Assembly: GCA_963772265.1 (NCBI GenBank)
Contig: CAVYWS010000002.1
Coordinates: 434,001-498,000 of the forward strand
Direction of reading: 5' to 3'
Source: Mayfieldus sp963772265
GTDB taxonomy: Bacteria > Actinomycetota > Thermoleophilia > Solirubrobacterales > 70-9
Length of the DNA stretch: 64,000 nt
The first letter of the stretch is position 1. Every line of letters begins with the position of its first letter. This document shows positions 53,703-63,671 of this stretch, in pieces. Made by a program: the position numbers and the translations under genes. Under the pieces are notes generated by a model. It was not told the origin of the DNA. It was given only the letters and a program-made list of their open reading frames with translations, and made no database searches.

Positions 53703-54812
53703 GTGGCTTCCGAGCCATATTCCGAGCCAGCGCTGTCGGGGACGCTGCCCGGCGAACCGGGGTTCCCCGCCGGGGACGCCTCGATTCAAGGTCGCAGCCC
53801 CTGGTATCTCGCCTACCAGCGCCTGCTGCGCAATCGCCTCGCGCTCGCCGCCCTGGGCCTGTTCATCGCGATCGTCCTCTTCTGCCTCGCCGCGCCGATC
53901 TGGGCGACCAAGGTCGCCCACACCGGGCCGAACACCGTCCACACGACAGAGAAGATCGAAGTTGACGGCAAGCCGACCAACGTCGTCGCCCCCGACGGCA
54001 CGCCGCTGCACCCGGTCTACTTCGGCGCCAGCGGCAAGTTCTTCTTCGGCGCCGACGGACGCCTCGGCCGTGACGAGATGGTCCGCCTCATGTACGGCGG
54101 GCGCACCACCCTCTACATCGGCCTGATGTCGGCGCTGGTGACGACGATCCTCTCGGTGGCCCTAGGCCTGATCGCGGGCTATTACGGTGGCTGGCCCGAT
54201 TCGATCATCTCGCGGGCTCTCGACGTGATCTGGGCCTTCCCCGTCCTCCTGCTCGGGGCGGCGTTGGGGACCGCGTTAGCGGTCAGCAGCGGCTTGAGGC
54301 TGGGGCCGATCACGATCCCCGAGGACTCGCTGTGGATACCGATCCTGATCATCGGCTTCGTCTACACCCCCTACATGGCGCGCCCGATCCGCGGCGAGAT
54401 CCTCGCCCTGCGCGAGAAGGAGTTCATCGAGGCCGCGGTCGCCCAGGGAGCCAGCCCGCTGCGGGTTATGTTCGGCGAGCTGCTGCCCAATCTGTGGTCG
54501 ACGATCATCGTCTTCTTCACCCTCAACATCGCCAACAACATGCTGCTCGAGTCGGCGCTCTCCTTCCTCAACGTCGGCGTGCGCGCCCCCGCCTCGTCGT
54601 GGGGGACGCTGATCGCGAAGGGCTTCGAGCTGATCTACAGCGCCCCGTGGCTGACGATCATCCCCGGCGTGATGATCCTGCTCACGGTGCTGTCGCTGAA
54701 CGTGTTCGGCGACGGGTTGCGCGACGCGCTTGACCCGAAGGCGAAGATCAGGCTCGAGGCGAGGACCGGCCAGGCCGAGGCACCCGGCGCCGTCGAGGTC
54801 GAGGGGGTCTGA
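53703..54812 (+). CDS. Oligopeptide/dipeptide ABC transporter permease (DppC/OppC type)
   Basis: The 369-residue protein has a cytosolic N-terminal extension, the OppC-N helix (RLLRNRLALAALGLFIAIVLFCLAAPIWA), a periplasmic loop with beta strands (about 75-120) and the BPD-transporter core. That core includes GGRTTLYIGLMSALVTTILSVALGLIAGYYGG and the EAA loop EAAVAQGASPLRVMFGELLPN that docks the ATPases. The start is GTG. Its stop overlaps the ATG of the next permease (TGATG). Confidence 0.93.
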   Translation: MASEPYSEPALSGTLPGEPGFPAGDASIQGRSPWYLAYQRLLRNRLALAALGLFIAIVLFCLAAPIWATKVAHTGPNTVHTTEKIEVDGKPTNVVAPDGTPLHPVYFGASGKFFFGADGRLGRDEMVRLMYGGRTTLYIGLMSALVTTILSVALGLIAGYYGGWPDSIISRALDVIWAFPVLLLGAALGTALAVSSGLRLGPITIPEDSLWIPILIIGFVYTPYMARPIRGEILALREKEFIEAAVAQGASPLRVMFGELLPNLWSTIIVFFTLNIANNMLLESALSFLNVGVRAPASSWGTLIAKGFELIYSAPWLTIIPGVMILLTVLSLNVFGDGLRDALDPKAKIRLEARTGQAEAPGAVEVEGV

Positions 54813-55789
54813 TGGGCCCGTTCATCGCCAGGCGCCTGGTCGGGATGGCCTTCGTCCTGGTCGCGATCTCGATCATCACCTTCTGCATCTTCATGCTGCT
54901 GCCGGGCGGAGGCACCGACGCCGCCGCCCGCAGGATCGCCGGCAAGAACGCGAACAAGCAGCTGATCGAGAACGTCAAGGAGGACTGGGGCTTCGACAAG
55001 TCCCTCCCCGAGCAGTACGGGATCATGATGAAGAAGATCTTCACCGGCGATCTTCAGTCCTACTCGAGCCAGCTCAACGTCGACCACGAGATCTGGCGCG
55101 GGATACCGGCGACCTTCTCGCTCTGCATCGGTGCGGCGGTGATCTGGATGGCGTTCGGGATCCTGTTCGGCTACTTATCCGCCGTATACCAGGGGCGGTT
55201 CACCGACCGCGCGCTGACGATCCTCGCGCTGGTCGGGATCTCGCTTCCGGTCTTCTGGCTGGCCGCGATCCTGCTCTATTTCTTCACCTTCAAGGTCGAG
55301 TTGTTCCCGCCGGGGGAGTACGTGCCCCTGACCCAGGACCCGATCCAGTGGGCCTACCACCTCGTGCTGCCCTGGATCACCCTTGCGGTGCTGTTCATCG
55401 GCTTCTACAGCCGCGTGCTGCGCTCCAACATGCTCGACGTGATGAGCGAGGACTACGTGCGCACGGCGCGGGCGAAGGGGCTGAGCGAACGCCAGGTCCG
55501 AACCCGTCACGTGCTTCGCAACTCTCTGATCCCGGTCATCACCCTGTTCGGGCTCGACTTCGGCTTGATCGTCGGCGGCGGAGCGCTGCTGACCGAATCG
55601 ATCTTCAACCTGCACGGGGTCGGCCAGTTCGCAGCCGAGGCGATCAACAACTACGACTTACCGCCGGTGATGGCGGTGACCCTGTTCGGGGCCTTCTTCA
55701 TCGTCCTCTTCAACACCCTCGTCGACATCCTCTACGCGTACCTCGATCCGCGGATCCGCCTCGGCACCGAGGCCCCGGCGGCCGCCTGA
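54812..55789 (+). CDS. Oligopeptide/dipeptide ABC transporter permease (DppB/OppB type)
   Basis: The 325-residue protein starts IARRLVGMAFVLVAISIITFCIFMLLPGGG, the OppB N-terminal helix, and contains the core helices and the EAA loop RTARAKGLSERQVRTRHVLRNSLIPVI. It ends in LDPRIRLG, the usual family terminus. It pairs with the OppC-type permease in the membrane channel. Gene order here is binding protein, C, B, D, F, in one operon. The next gene starts 10 bp later. Confidence 0.93.
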   Translation: MGPFIARRLVGMAFVLVAISIITFCIFMLLPGGGTDAAARRIAGKNANKQLIENVKEDWGFDKSLPEQYGIMMKKIFTGDLQSYSSQLNVDHEIWRGIPATFSLCIGAAVIWMAFGILFGYLSAVYQGRFTDRALTILALVGISLPVFWLAAILLYFFTFKVELFPPGEYVPLTQDPIQWAYHLVLPWITLAVLFIGFYSRVLRSNMLDVMSEDYVRTARAKGLSERQVRTRHVLRNSLIPVITLFGLDFGLIVGGGALLTESIFNLHGVGQFAAEAINNYDLPPVMAVTLFGAFFIVLFNTLVDILYAYLDPRIRLGTEAPAAA

Positions 55790-55799
55790 GATCCAACCG

Positions 55800-56823
55800 A
55801 TGGCCAACCTGCTCGACGTCTCAGAACTCAAGGTCGGCTTCCAGACCGAGGACGGCGTCGTCCGCGCTGTCGACGGCGTCTCCTTCGACGTTGCCCGCGG
55901 CGAGGTCCTGGCGATCGTCGGCGAGTCGGGCTGCGGCAAGAGCGTCACCGCACAGACCCTGCTCGGCCTGACCCGCAGCCCCAACGCCCGCATCGAGGGC
56001 CGGGTCGAATACGACGGGCGCGACCTGGTCACCGCCAGCGAAGGTGAGATGCAGAAGATCCGCGGCGACGAGATCGCGATGGTCTTCCAGGACCCGATGT
56101 CCTCGCTGAATCCCGTCTACCGGGTCGGCAACCAGATCGCAGAGGCGATCCAGGCCCACCGCGACGTCTCCGAGGGCGAGGCGATCGAGCAGGCGATCGA
56201 GCTGCTGCGCTCGGTCGGCATCCCCAAGCCCGACCAGCGGGTCCGCAACTACCCGCACGAGTTCTCGGGCGGGATGCGGCAGCGGGCGATGATCGCGATG
56301 GCGCTTGCCCTCGAGCCGGACCTGCTGATCGCCGACGAGCCCAGCACGGCGCTCGACGTCACGATCCAGGCCCAGATCCTGCGCCTGCTGGAGCAGCTCA
56401 ACCGGGACCGCGGGCTCTCGGTGATCATCATCACCCACGACCTCGGCGTCGTCGCCGAGGTCGCCGACCGGGTCCTGGTCATGTACGCCGGGCGGGTGGT
56501 CGAGGAGGGGACCCTCGACGAGATCTTCTACGACCCCCAGCACCCCTACACCTGGGGCCTGCTCGGCTCGCTGACCCGGCTCGACCGGCCGCCCCCGGAC
56601 CGCCTGCCGCAGATCTCCGGGCTGCCGCCGTCGCTGCTCGCCCGCCCGAGGGCTGCCATTTCCGCCCGCGCTGCCCGCACGAGTTCGACAAGTGCCGCAA
56701 GGTGCCGCCGCTGAAGGCGCGGATCTCCGAGGCGCCCGAGCACCTGGACCGCTGCTGGCTCGAACCGGAGCAGAAGCGGGAGCGGCGTGAGGTCGAAGGC
56801 CGGATCGGCCTGGGGGCGCCGAC

Positions 56824-56827
<4 letters not shown>
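55800..56827 (+). CDS. Oligopeptide ABC transporter ATP-binding protein (DppD type; one frame break)
   Basis: ATPase with Walker A GESGCGKSVTA, Q-loop VFQDPMSSLNP, signature FSGGMRQRAMIAMALAL, Walker B LLIADEPSTALDVT and the H-switch HDLGVV. The frame breaks near 56642, where one base seems missing. Read past it, the C-terminal oligopeptide-transport domain appears with EGCHFRPRCPHEFDKCRKVPP, supplying Cys residues for the Fe-S cluster found in this family, to a stop at 56827. The corrected length is 342 residues. The stop overlaps the GTG of the next ATPase gene. Confidence 0.88.
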
Positions 56828-57932
<1,105 letters not shown>

Positions 57933-57945
57933 CCCCCCGGTCGCG

Positions 57946-58455
57946 GTGCGAATCGCGATCATCGCCGACACCCACATGCCGCGCGGCGACCGGCGCCTGC
58001 CGCCACGCTGCATCGAGGAGATCGAGGGCGCCGACCTGCTCCTGCACGCCGGCGACATCGCCGGCGCCGAGGTGCTTGCGGACCTGGAGCGGATCGGGCC
58101 GCCGGTGCGCGCCGTCCGGGGCAACGTCGACTCGCCGGAGCTGCGCAGGCTTCTGCCGCAGGAGCTCTCGGTCGAGCTCGACGGGGTAGTCGTCGCGATG
58201 CTGCATGACGCGGGACCGAAGCGGGGACGGATCGAACGAATGCGGGGCCGATTCCCCGAGGCCGACGCGGTGATCTTCGGCCATTCGCACATGCCCCTGC
58301 ACGAGGAGAGCGCCGGATTTCGGATCTTCAACCCCGGAAGCCCGACCGAGCGCCGCCGCGCCCCGGTCCACACGATGGGGATCGGCGAGGTTCGCTCGGG
58401 GCGCCTCGAGCTGAGCCACCTCGAGCTGCTGCCGGCGGACGGCCGGCTCGCCTAG
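57946..58455 (+). CDS. YfcE/MJ0936-type metallophosphoesterase
   Basis: The 169-residue protein is a small calcineurin-like phosphoesterase: MRIAIIADTHMPRG, LLLHAGDIAGAEVL, VRGNVDSPEL, LHDAGP (a variant of the usual xHG) and VIFGHSHMPLHEE. All dimetal ligand positions are filled except that the middle GH motif is LHDA. Family members hydrolyse phosphodiesters or small phosphorylated compounds in vitro; the natural substrate is unknown. It begins with GTG 13 bp after the transporter operon and may be its last gene. Confidence 0.9.
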   Translation: MRIAIIADTHMPRGDRRLPPRCIEEIEGADLLLHAGDIAGAEVLADLERIGPPVRAVRGNVDSPELRRLLPQELSVELDGVVVAMLHDAGPKRGRIERMRGRFPEADAVIFGHSHMPLHEESAGFRIFNPGSPTERRRAPVHTMGIGEVRSGRLELSHLELLPADGRLA

Positions 58456-58464
58456 GCTGAACGG

Positions 58465-59551
58465 ATGGCCCGCAAGCTCGAGGAATACCGAGCCAAGCGT
58501 GATTTCGACCGCACCGCCGAGCCGCGGGGCGGAGGATCGAACCGACGAGGAGTCGGCGGCGAGCGGGCGCTTCGTCGTCCATCAGCACAACGCCCGCAAT
58601 CTGCACTGGGACCTGCGGCTTGAGCATCAAGGGGTGCTCTTGTCCTGGGCCCTTCCCCGAGGGGTCCCGCAGCTGCCAGACCGGGCCGCGAACCGGCTCG
58701 CGGTCCACACCGAGGACCATCCGCTCGAGTACATCGACTTTCACGGCGAGATCCCAGCGGGGGAGTACGGAGCCGGCCAGATGACGATCTGGGACAGCGG
58801 CACCTACGAGGCGGAGAAGCTGCGCCGCGACGAGGTGATCGCGACCTTCGACGGCGAGCGCCTGCGCGGCCGATACGCCCTGTTCCAGACCCGGGGCAAG
58901 AACTGGATGATCCACCGGATGGATCCGCCGCTCGACCCCGAGCGGGTCCTGATGCCCGACGACCTGCGCCCGATGCTGCCCAAGCGCGGCTCCCTGCCCG
59001 CCGACGAGGACGCCTTCGGATTCGAGATCTCCTGGGGCGGGCTGCGGACTATGACCTGGTTCGAGCCCGGCCACATCCGCAAGTGTGAGGCGCGCGGCGT
59101 CGACAAGGTGGTCGAGAAGTTCCCCGAGCTTCGGGCGCTCGCCCGCGAGCTCGGCGTCCACCGAGGCGGTGCTGGACGGCGAGATCGTCGTCCTCGACGA
59201 CCAGGGGCGCCCAGGCCCGGAGCCGCTGCGGGAGCGAAAGCAGGCCCGCTCGGATTCGGTCGCGAGGCGGCTGGCGCCGCCAGAAGCCGGCGACGCTGAT
59301 GATCTTCGACCTCCTGTTCCTCGACGGGCACCTCCTGCTCGACGACGGCCTACGAGCAGCGGCGCGAACGGCTCGAGAAGCTGGGGCTGGAGGCCGACGG
59401 CTGGCAGACCCCCTCCTACCATCGTGGCGAGGGTGAGGCCCTGCTCGCCGCGGCGCGCGACCGCGGCCTCCCGGGACTGGTCGCGAAGCGCCTCGACTCT
59501 CCCTATGAGCCCGGACGCCGCAGCGACGAATGGATCAAGGTCGAGGCATGA
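58465..59551 (+). CDS. LigD-like 3'-phosphoesterase with degenerate ligase domain (four frame breaks)
   Basis: Starting at ATG 58465 (MARKLEEYRAKRDFDRTAEP), the frame needs four one-base removals (near 58526, 59159, 59277 and 59347) to reach the TGA at 59549, giving 360 residues. Residues about 25-150 are the LigD phosphoesterase domain (HQHNARNLHWDLRLEHQG, HTEDHPLEYIDFHGEIPAGEYG). The rest resembles an ATP-dependent ligase adenylation domain (VLDGEIVVLDDQGRPGP, ATLMIFDLLFLDG, PGLVAKRLDSPYEPGRRSDEWIKVE). The nucleotidyl-lysine motif, normally EVKWDGYR, reads EISWGGLR at 59024-59047, so self-adenylation is not expected. It overlaps the next gene (ATGA). Confidence 0.72.
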
Positions 59552-60492
59552 AGCTGCCCCTGAAGCCGCCGATCAAGCCCCAGCTGGCGCTGACCCGAAA
59601 GCAGCTTCCGGAGGGTGAGGAGTGGGTCTATGAGCCGAAGCTGGACGGCTTTCGCGCAATCGTCTTCGTCGACGGCGAGGAGTCGTACATCCAGTCGCGG
59701 GGCGCCAAGCCGCTGTCCCGCTACTTCCCCGAGCTGAGCTTTCCGAAGGGGCGCTACGTGCTCGACGGCGAGCTGGTGATCCGCGACGGTGACGGAAATG
59801 TCGTCTTCGACAACCTGCAGATGCGCCTGCACCCGGCCGAGTCGCGGATCAACCTGCTCTCGAAGGAGATCCCGGCCACGTTCATCGCCTTCGACCTGCT
59901 CGCCGAGGGCGACGAGAAGCTGATGAAGCTGCCGCTGCGCGAGCGTCGCCGGCGGCTCGAGGCGCTGACGAAGCGCAAGGTCGAGCTCACCCCGTTGACG
60001 AAGGAAACCGCCGAGGCCGAGGAGTGGCTGCGCACCTCGGAGGGCGTCGTCGCCAAGGACCTCGACGCCCCCTACCAGCCGGGCCAGCGCAAGGGAATGG
60101 CGAAGGTCAAGCGCGAGCGCACGATCGATTGCGTCGTCCTCGGCTGGCGCCCGGGCAAGGAGGAGGGGACCGTCGGATCGCTGATCCTCGGCCTTTACGA
60201 CGGTGGCGAGCTGCGCCCGGTCGGCCACATCTCGGGCTTCACCGCGAAGATGAAGCGCAAGCTGCGCGAGCTGCTGGCCCCGCTTGAGACCGGCGAGCAC
60301 GGCAGCGCCGAGCCCAGCCGCTGGGCCGGCGATCGCGACCTCGAGTGGGTGGCGCTGCGGCCCGAGCTGGTGATCGAGGTCGGCTACGACCATGCCGCCG
60401 CGGGGCGGATCCGCCACGGAACGCGGTTCCTGCGCTTTCGCGACGACAAGGACCCGCGCGAGTGCCTGTTCGAGGAGCTCGAGCAGACCTGA
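59548..60492 (+). CDS. ATP-dependent DNA ligase (LigC/LigD-like)
   Basis: The 314-residue protein has an intact adenylation motif EPKLDGFRAIVF near residue 26, motif III-like LPKGRYVLDGELVI, FIAFDLLAEGDEKLMKLPL, EGVVAKDLDAPYQPGQRKGMAKVKRERT with motifs IV and V, and an OB-fold domain ending RFLRFRDDKDPRECLF. It should seal nicks using ATP, as stand-alone LigC proteins do in end-joining or excision repair. The ATG at 59548 overlaps the stop of the LigD-like gene. No ku gene is present in the window, so an NHEJ role is inference. Confidence 0.92.
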   Translation: MKLPLKPPIKPQLALTRKQLPEGEEWVYEPKLDGFRAIVFVDGEESYIQSRGAKPLSRYFPELSFPKGRYVLDGELVIRDGDGNVVFDNLQMRLHPAESRINLLSKEIPATFIAFDLLAEGDEKLMKLPLRERRRRLEALTKRKVELTPLTKETAEAEEWLRTSEGVVAKDLDAPYQPGQRKGMAKVKRERTIDCVVLGWRPGKEEGTVGSLILGLYDGGELRPVGHISGFTAKMKRKLRELLAPLETGEHGSAEPSRWAGDRDLEWVALRPELVIEVGYDHAAAGRIRHGTRFLRFRDDKDPRECLFEELEQT

Positions 60493-60493
60493 C

Positions 60494-61660
60494 GTGGCGG
60501 CCCCGGGCCCAAAGCTCCGCGAGCAGCGCGACCGCTTCGAGGTCCCGGAGGGAATCGCCTACTTCAACACCGCGAGCCTGGCGCCGCAGCTGCGCGCGGT
60601 TAGGGAGGCCGGCGAGGCGGCGCTTGAGCGCACCGCGTCGCCGTGGAACATCGCCAACAGCGACTGGTTCACGGAGTCCGAGCGATTGCGCGACCTGTTC
60701 GCGCGGGTGGTCGGAGGCGACGCCGAGGGCGTTGCCCTCATTCCGGCAAGCAGCTACGGGCTGGCGGTCGCGGCGGCGAATCTAAAGGCCGAGCCGGGGC
60801 AGAGCATCCTTGTGCTCGACGAGGAGTATCCGTCCGGCATCTACACCTGGCGGGCCTTCGCGCGGCGCACCGGGGCCGAGCTTCGGACCGTCGCCCGCGA
60901 GCAGGGCCAGAGCTGGACCGAGGCGATCGTCGAGGCCCTCGACGACCAGGTCGCGATCGCCTCGCTTCCCAACGTGCACTGGACCAACGGGGCGCTGATC
61001 GACCTCGGTCAGGTCTCCGAGCGTGTGTGCGATCTCGGCGCCGCGCTGGTGCTCGACGTCTCCCAATCGGCGGGGGCGATGCCGATCGACGTCGGCGAGC
61101 TGCGACCCGACTTCCTGGTTACGGTCGGATACAAGTGGCTGCTCGGTCCCTTCAGCCTCGGCTACCTCTACGTCGACGAACGACATCGCGCTGGTGAGCC
61201 AATCGAGCACAACTGGATCGTCAGGGAGGGAGCCGAGGACTTCGCTCGCCTCGTCGACTACACCGACGAGATGCAACCGGGCGCGCGGCGCTTCGACGTG
61301 GGCGGGCGGAGCAACTTCGTGCTCACCCCGATGGCGATCGCCGCCCTGGAGCAGATCCTCGACTGGTCTGTGCCGGCGATCGGAACGGCGCTGGCGGAGA
61401 TCACTGCGCAGATCGAAGAGGGCGCGCGATCCCGCGGGCTCGTGGCCGTGCCGGCCGATCGGCGCGGACCGCAGATGATCGGGATCGAGCTGCCCGAGCC
61501 CGGGCGCGAGCGGATAGCCGCCGAGATGAGGGCGCGCGGCGTGCAGGCCGGCCTTCGCTCCTCCTGGTTGCGAGTCTCACCCCACCTGCACACCACGCAG
61601 GCCGATATCGACCAGCTCTTCGCTGCCATCGACGCCGTCGGCTATCCGCGGTCGGGTTAG
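60494..61660 (+). CDS. Class V aminotransferase-fold PLP enzyme
   Basis: PLP-dependent enzyme of 388 residues in the cysteine-desulfurase/isopenicillin N epimerase-like group. It opens with VPEGIAYFNTASLAPQLRAV, has ALIPASSYGLAVAA for cofactor phosphate binding, LVLDVSQSAGAMPIDV with the PLP-ring Asp, and the Schiff-base Lys in VTVGYKWLLGPFSLGYLYV. The late segment RGVQAGLRSSWLRVSPHLHTTQADID binds substrate carboxylate. The residues of a desulfurase mobile Cys loop are not evident, so lyase, epimerase or aminotransferase activity is possible. The GTG start is one base after the ligase stop. Confidence 0.88.
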   Translation: MAAPGPKLREQRDRFEVPEGIAYFNTASLAPQLRAVREAGEAALERTASPWNIANSDWFTESERLRDLFARVVGGDAEGVALIPASSYGLAVAAANLKAEPGQSILVLDEEYPSGIYTWRAFARRTGAELRTVAREQGQSWTEAIVEALDDQVAIASLPNVHWTNGALIDLGQVSERVCDLGAALVLDVSQSAGAMPIDVGELRPDFLVTVGYKWLLGPFSLGYLYVDERHRAGEPIEHNWIVREGAEDFARLVDYTDEMQPGARRFDVGGRSNFVLTPMAIAALEQILDWSVPAIGTALAEITAQIEEGARSRGLVAVPADRRGPQMIGIELPEPGRERIAAEMRARGVQAGLRSSWLRVSPHLHTTQADIDQLFAAIDAVGYPRSG

Positions 61661-62708
61661 AAGAGCTTGCCCTGCGGTTCCGGGCTGGGGGTCCTGTCAC
61701 GGCGGCCGCGCCTGCGACCGTGCTCCGCGGTCCGCGCGCTCGCAGTCGCTCCCGCCGCGCCACCCCCAGAGGAACGTCTGCGGTTGCTCCCCCACCCCTT
61801 TACGAGGCCGGCGAGTCGGCTCCGTTCGCTTGGGGGGAGGTAGGCGCCGCGGGCGTAGAGGTTCTCGTAGCGGGGCAGAAGGTCGGGACGCTTCGCCTGC
61901 AGCCAGCCGAAGAAGACATCGCGGACCTCGCCTCGAAGGTGCAGCCCGGTGCGTGGCGACGAAGCTCGCCTTGGCCTCGCGGGCCAGCTCGACCAGCGGA
62001 TCGACCTGAGCGGGGTCGTCGTTTATCCCGGGCATCAGCGGCATCACCAGCACCCCGGAGTCGATCCCGCGCCGGTTGAGCTCCGCCACCGCCTCCATCC
62101 TCGCCCGGGGGTGGGGCGTGTGGGGCTCGGTCTGGCGCCAGACCTTCTCGTCGAGGGTCGGGATCGAGAGGTTCACCGTCGCCCCGGCGGCCGAAGCCAT
62201 CTCCACGTACCGCTCGACGTCGCGCAGCACCAACGGCGACTTGGTCAGCACCGAGATCGGCGTCTCGGCCTCGTGCAGCGCCTCCAGCACCGGCGGCATC
62301 AGCCTGTAGCGGCTCTCGACCCACTGGTAGGGATCGGTGTTGGTACCGATCGCGACCAGCTCGCGCTTCCAGCTTCGCCGCCCCAGCTCCGCCCGCACCA
62401 CCTCGGGCACGTTGACCTTGACGATGATCTCGCGCTCGAAGTCGCGCCCCGCGTCGAGGTCTAGGTAGCGATGGGTGCTGCGCGCGAAGCAATAGGTCGC
62501 AGGCATGCGTGCATCCTCGGTAGAGGTTGATCGTCCAGTTGAAGCCGAAGCGGCCTCCGGGAACGTGGTTGAGGGCAGACTTGGCGCGAACCTCGTGGAA
62601 GCGGATCCCGAGCGCTTCGGGCGCGTCGAATGTCCGCACCTTGTCGATGCTCAATCCGGGCAGGGGCCGCTCGCGCTCGGCCTCGACTCTCTGCTCGTCC
62701 CATCGCAC
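61657..62708 (-). CDS. Rv2578c-family radical SAM protein (two frame breaks)
   Basis: Read with one base removed near 62499 and one near 61950, the gene encodes 349 residues. It begins VRWDEQRVEAE, then SALNHVPG and the cluster motif CTHACTYCFARSTHRYLDLD, a CxxxCxxC binding 4Fe-4S and S-adenosylmethionine. NTDPYQWVESRYRLMPPVLEAL follows, and a C-terminal LHLRGEV, GWLQAKRPDLLPRYENLYARGAYLPP. This order matches the mycobacterial Rv2578c family; its reaction is not known to me. The stop overlaps the end of the convergent aminotransferase gene. A LexA-type operator lies exactly at the GTG start, implying SOS control. Confidence 0.87.
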
Positions 62709-62721
62709 GAACGTATGTTCG
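62708..62721 (-). promoter_or_regulatory. LexA-type SOS box
   Basis: CGAACGTATGTTCG is a 14 bp dyad matching the Gram-positive/actinobacterial LexA consensus CGAAC-N4-GTTCG perfectly. It abuts the GTG start of the radical SAM gene, so bound LexA would block its transcription. The divergent VOC gene begins 83 bp away and might also be affected. Confidence 0.8.
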
Positions 62722-62803
62722 CAAATCTGCTGGACGGGCGGGCGATGAATTCCGGCCCCCGGCCCGGTCTCAAACGCATGACCCCGAAAGAGGAGGTAAG
62801 GCC

Positions 62804-63187
62804 ATGTTGAAGGACAGCAGGGCGTACAGCGGCTTCGCCGTCGACGATCTCGAGAAGGCGGAGAGGTTCTACTCCGAGACCCTCGGCGTCGAGACCGAGT
62901 TGATCGACGCGGAGAACGGGCTGATGACGCTGCACCTCGGCGGCGACCGGCCCACCCTCGTCTACCGCAAGCCGGACTTCGAGCCGGCCACCTACACGGT
63001 CCTCAACTTCCCGGTCGACGATGTCGAAGGAGTAGTCGACGCGCTCTCGTCGCAGGGGGTCGAGTTCGAGCGCTACGAGCAGTTCGAGCAGGACGAGCGC
63101 GGCATCGTCAGCGAGGAGGGAGCGCCGCGGGTCGCCTGGTTCCGCGACCCGGCCGGGAACATCCTCTCGATCCTCGAGGAATCCTGA
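62804..63187 (+). CDS. VOC (glyoxalase/bleomycin resistance) family protein
   Basis: The 127-residue protein has two beta-alpha-beta-beta-beta units: AYSGFAVDDLEKAERFYSETLGVETEL with LMTLHLGGDRPTLVYRK, and YTVLNFPVDDVEGVVDALSSQGVEFERYE ending AWFRDPAGNILSILEES. The first metal-ligand His of glyoxalases is not at its usual place (SGFAV), while the final Glu is, so enzyme activity is uncertain. A strong GAGGAGGT site precedes the ATG at 62804. Its stop abuts the stop of the convergent NTF2-like gene. Confidence 0.9.
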   Translation: MLKDSRAYSGFAVDDLEKAERFYSETLGVETELIDAENGLMTLHLGGDRPTLVYRKPDFEPATYTVLNFPVDDVEGVVDALSSQGVEFERYEQFEQDERGIVSEEGAPRVAWFRDPAGNILSILEES

Positions 63188-63664
63188 TCAGGGCCCGGCC
63201 TCGGCCATGTACTGGTCCAGAGCCTCGCGAGCCCGGCGCCGCACCACCCCGCCGAGCGGCGGCATCACTGTGATCGCCCAGCCCATCGGTCCCAGCGCCT
63301 GTCGGGCCCAGCGGCCGTAGGAGAACTCGTCGACATGGTGGGAGATCAGACCGTCGGCAAATACGAAGCGCGCCCGCACGTCGTTGACGACCGGGCGGCC
63401 GGTCTGGGTGAAGGTGTAGGTCGCGATCCAGTGCGCGGTCCCGGTGCGGTCGTCGGCGTCGTGCTCGCGCAGTTCGACGTCGAGGTCCTCGGCGCGCGAG
63501 GTCAGCATCCGCCACATCGCTCCGACCTCGGGGCCGCGCAGGTCGCCGAAGGCGGGGTCGTGAAAGCGCGCGCCGGGCGCGTAGCAGGCGGCCATCGCCT
63601 CTCCGTCGTGGCGGTCGAGCCCGTCGTAGAGGCGACGGATCAGGTCCCGGTTCGACTCGGCCAC
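63188..63664 (-). CDS. NTF2-fold (SnoaL-like) protein
   Basis: The 158-residue product begins MAESNRDLIRRLYDGLDRHDGEAMAACYAPGARFHDPAFGDLRG, the helix plus DP-strand start of the SnoaL/ester-cyclase-like group. It continues with VGAMWRMLTSRAEDLDVELREHDADDRTGTAHWIATYTFTQTGRPV and a DEFSYGRWARQALGPMGW segment; the last 25 residues are an extra helix. Many such proteins are putative isomerases or hydrolases; no specific role can be given. It ends one base after the VOC gene, in the opposite direction. Confidence 0.85.
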   Translation of the reverse strand: MAESNRDLIRRLYDGLDRHDGEAMAACYAPGARFHDPAFGDLRGPEVGAMWRMLTSRAEDLDVELREHDADDRTGTAHWIATYTFTQTGRPVVNDVRARFVFADGLISHHVDEFSYGRWARQALGPMGWAITVMPPLGGVVRRRAREALDQYMAEAGP

Positions 63665-63671
63665 GCTGAGC

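Noticed and set aside
58465..60492. Complete NHEJ operon
   Set aside because: No ku gene and no LigD polymerase domain are found in the window; only phosphoesterase/pseudo-ligase and ligase genes are present.
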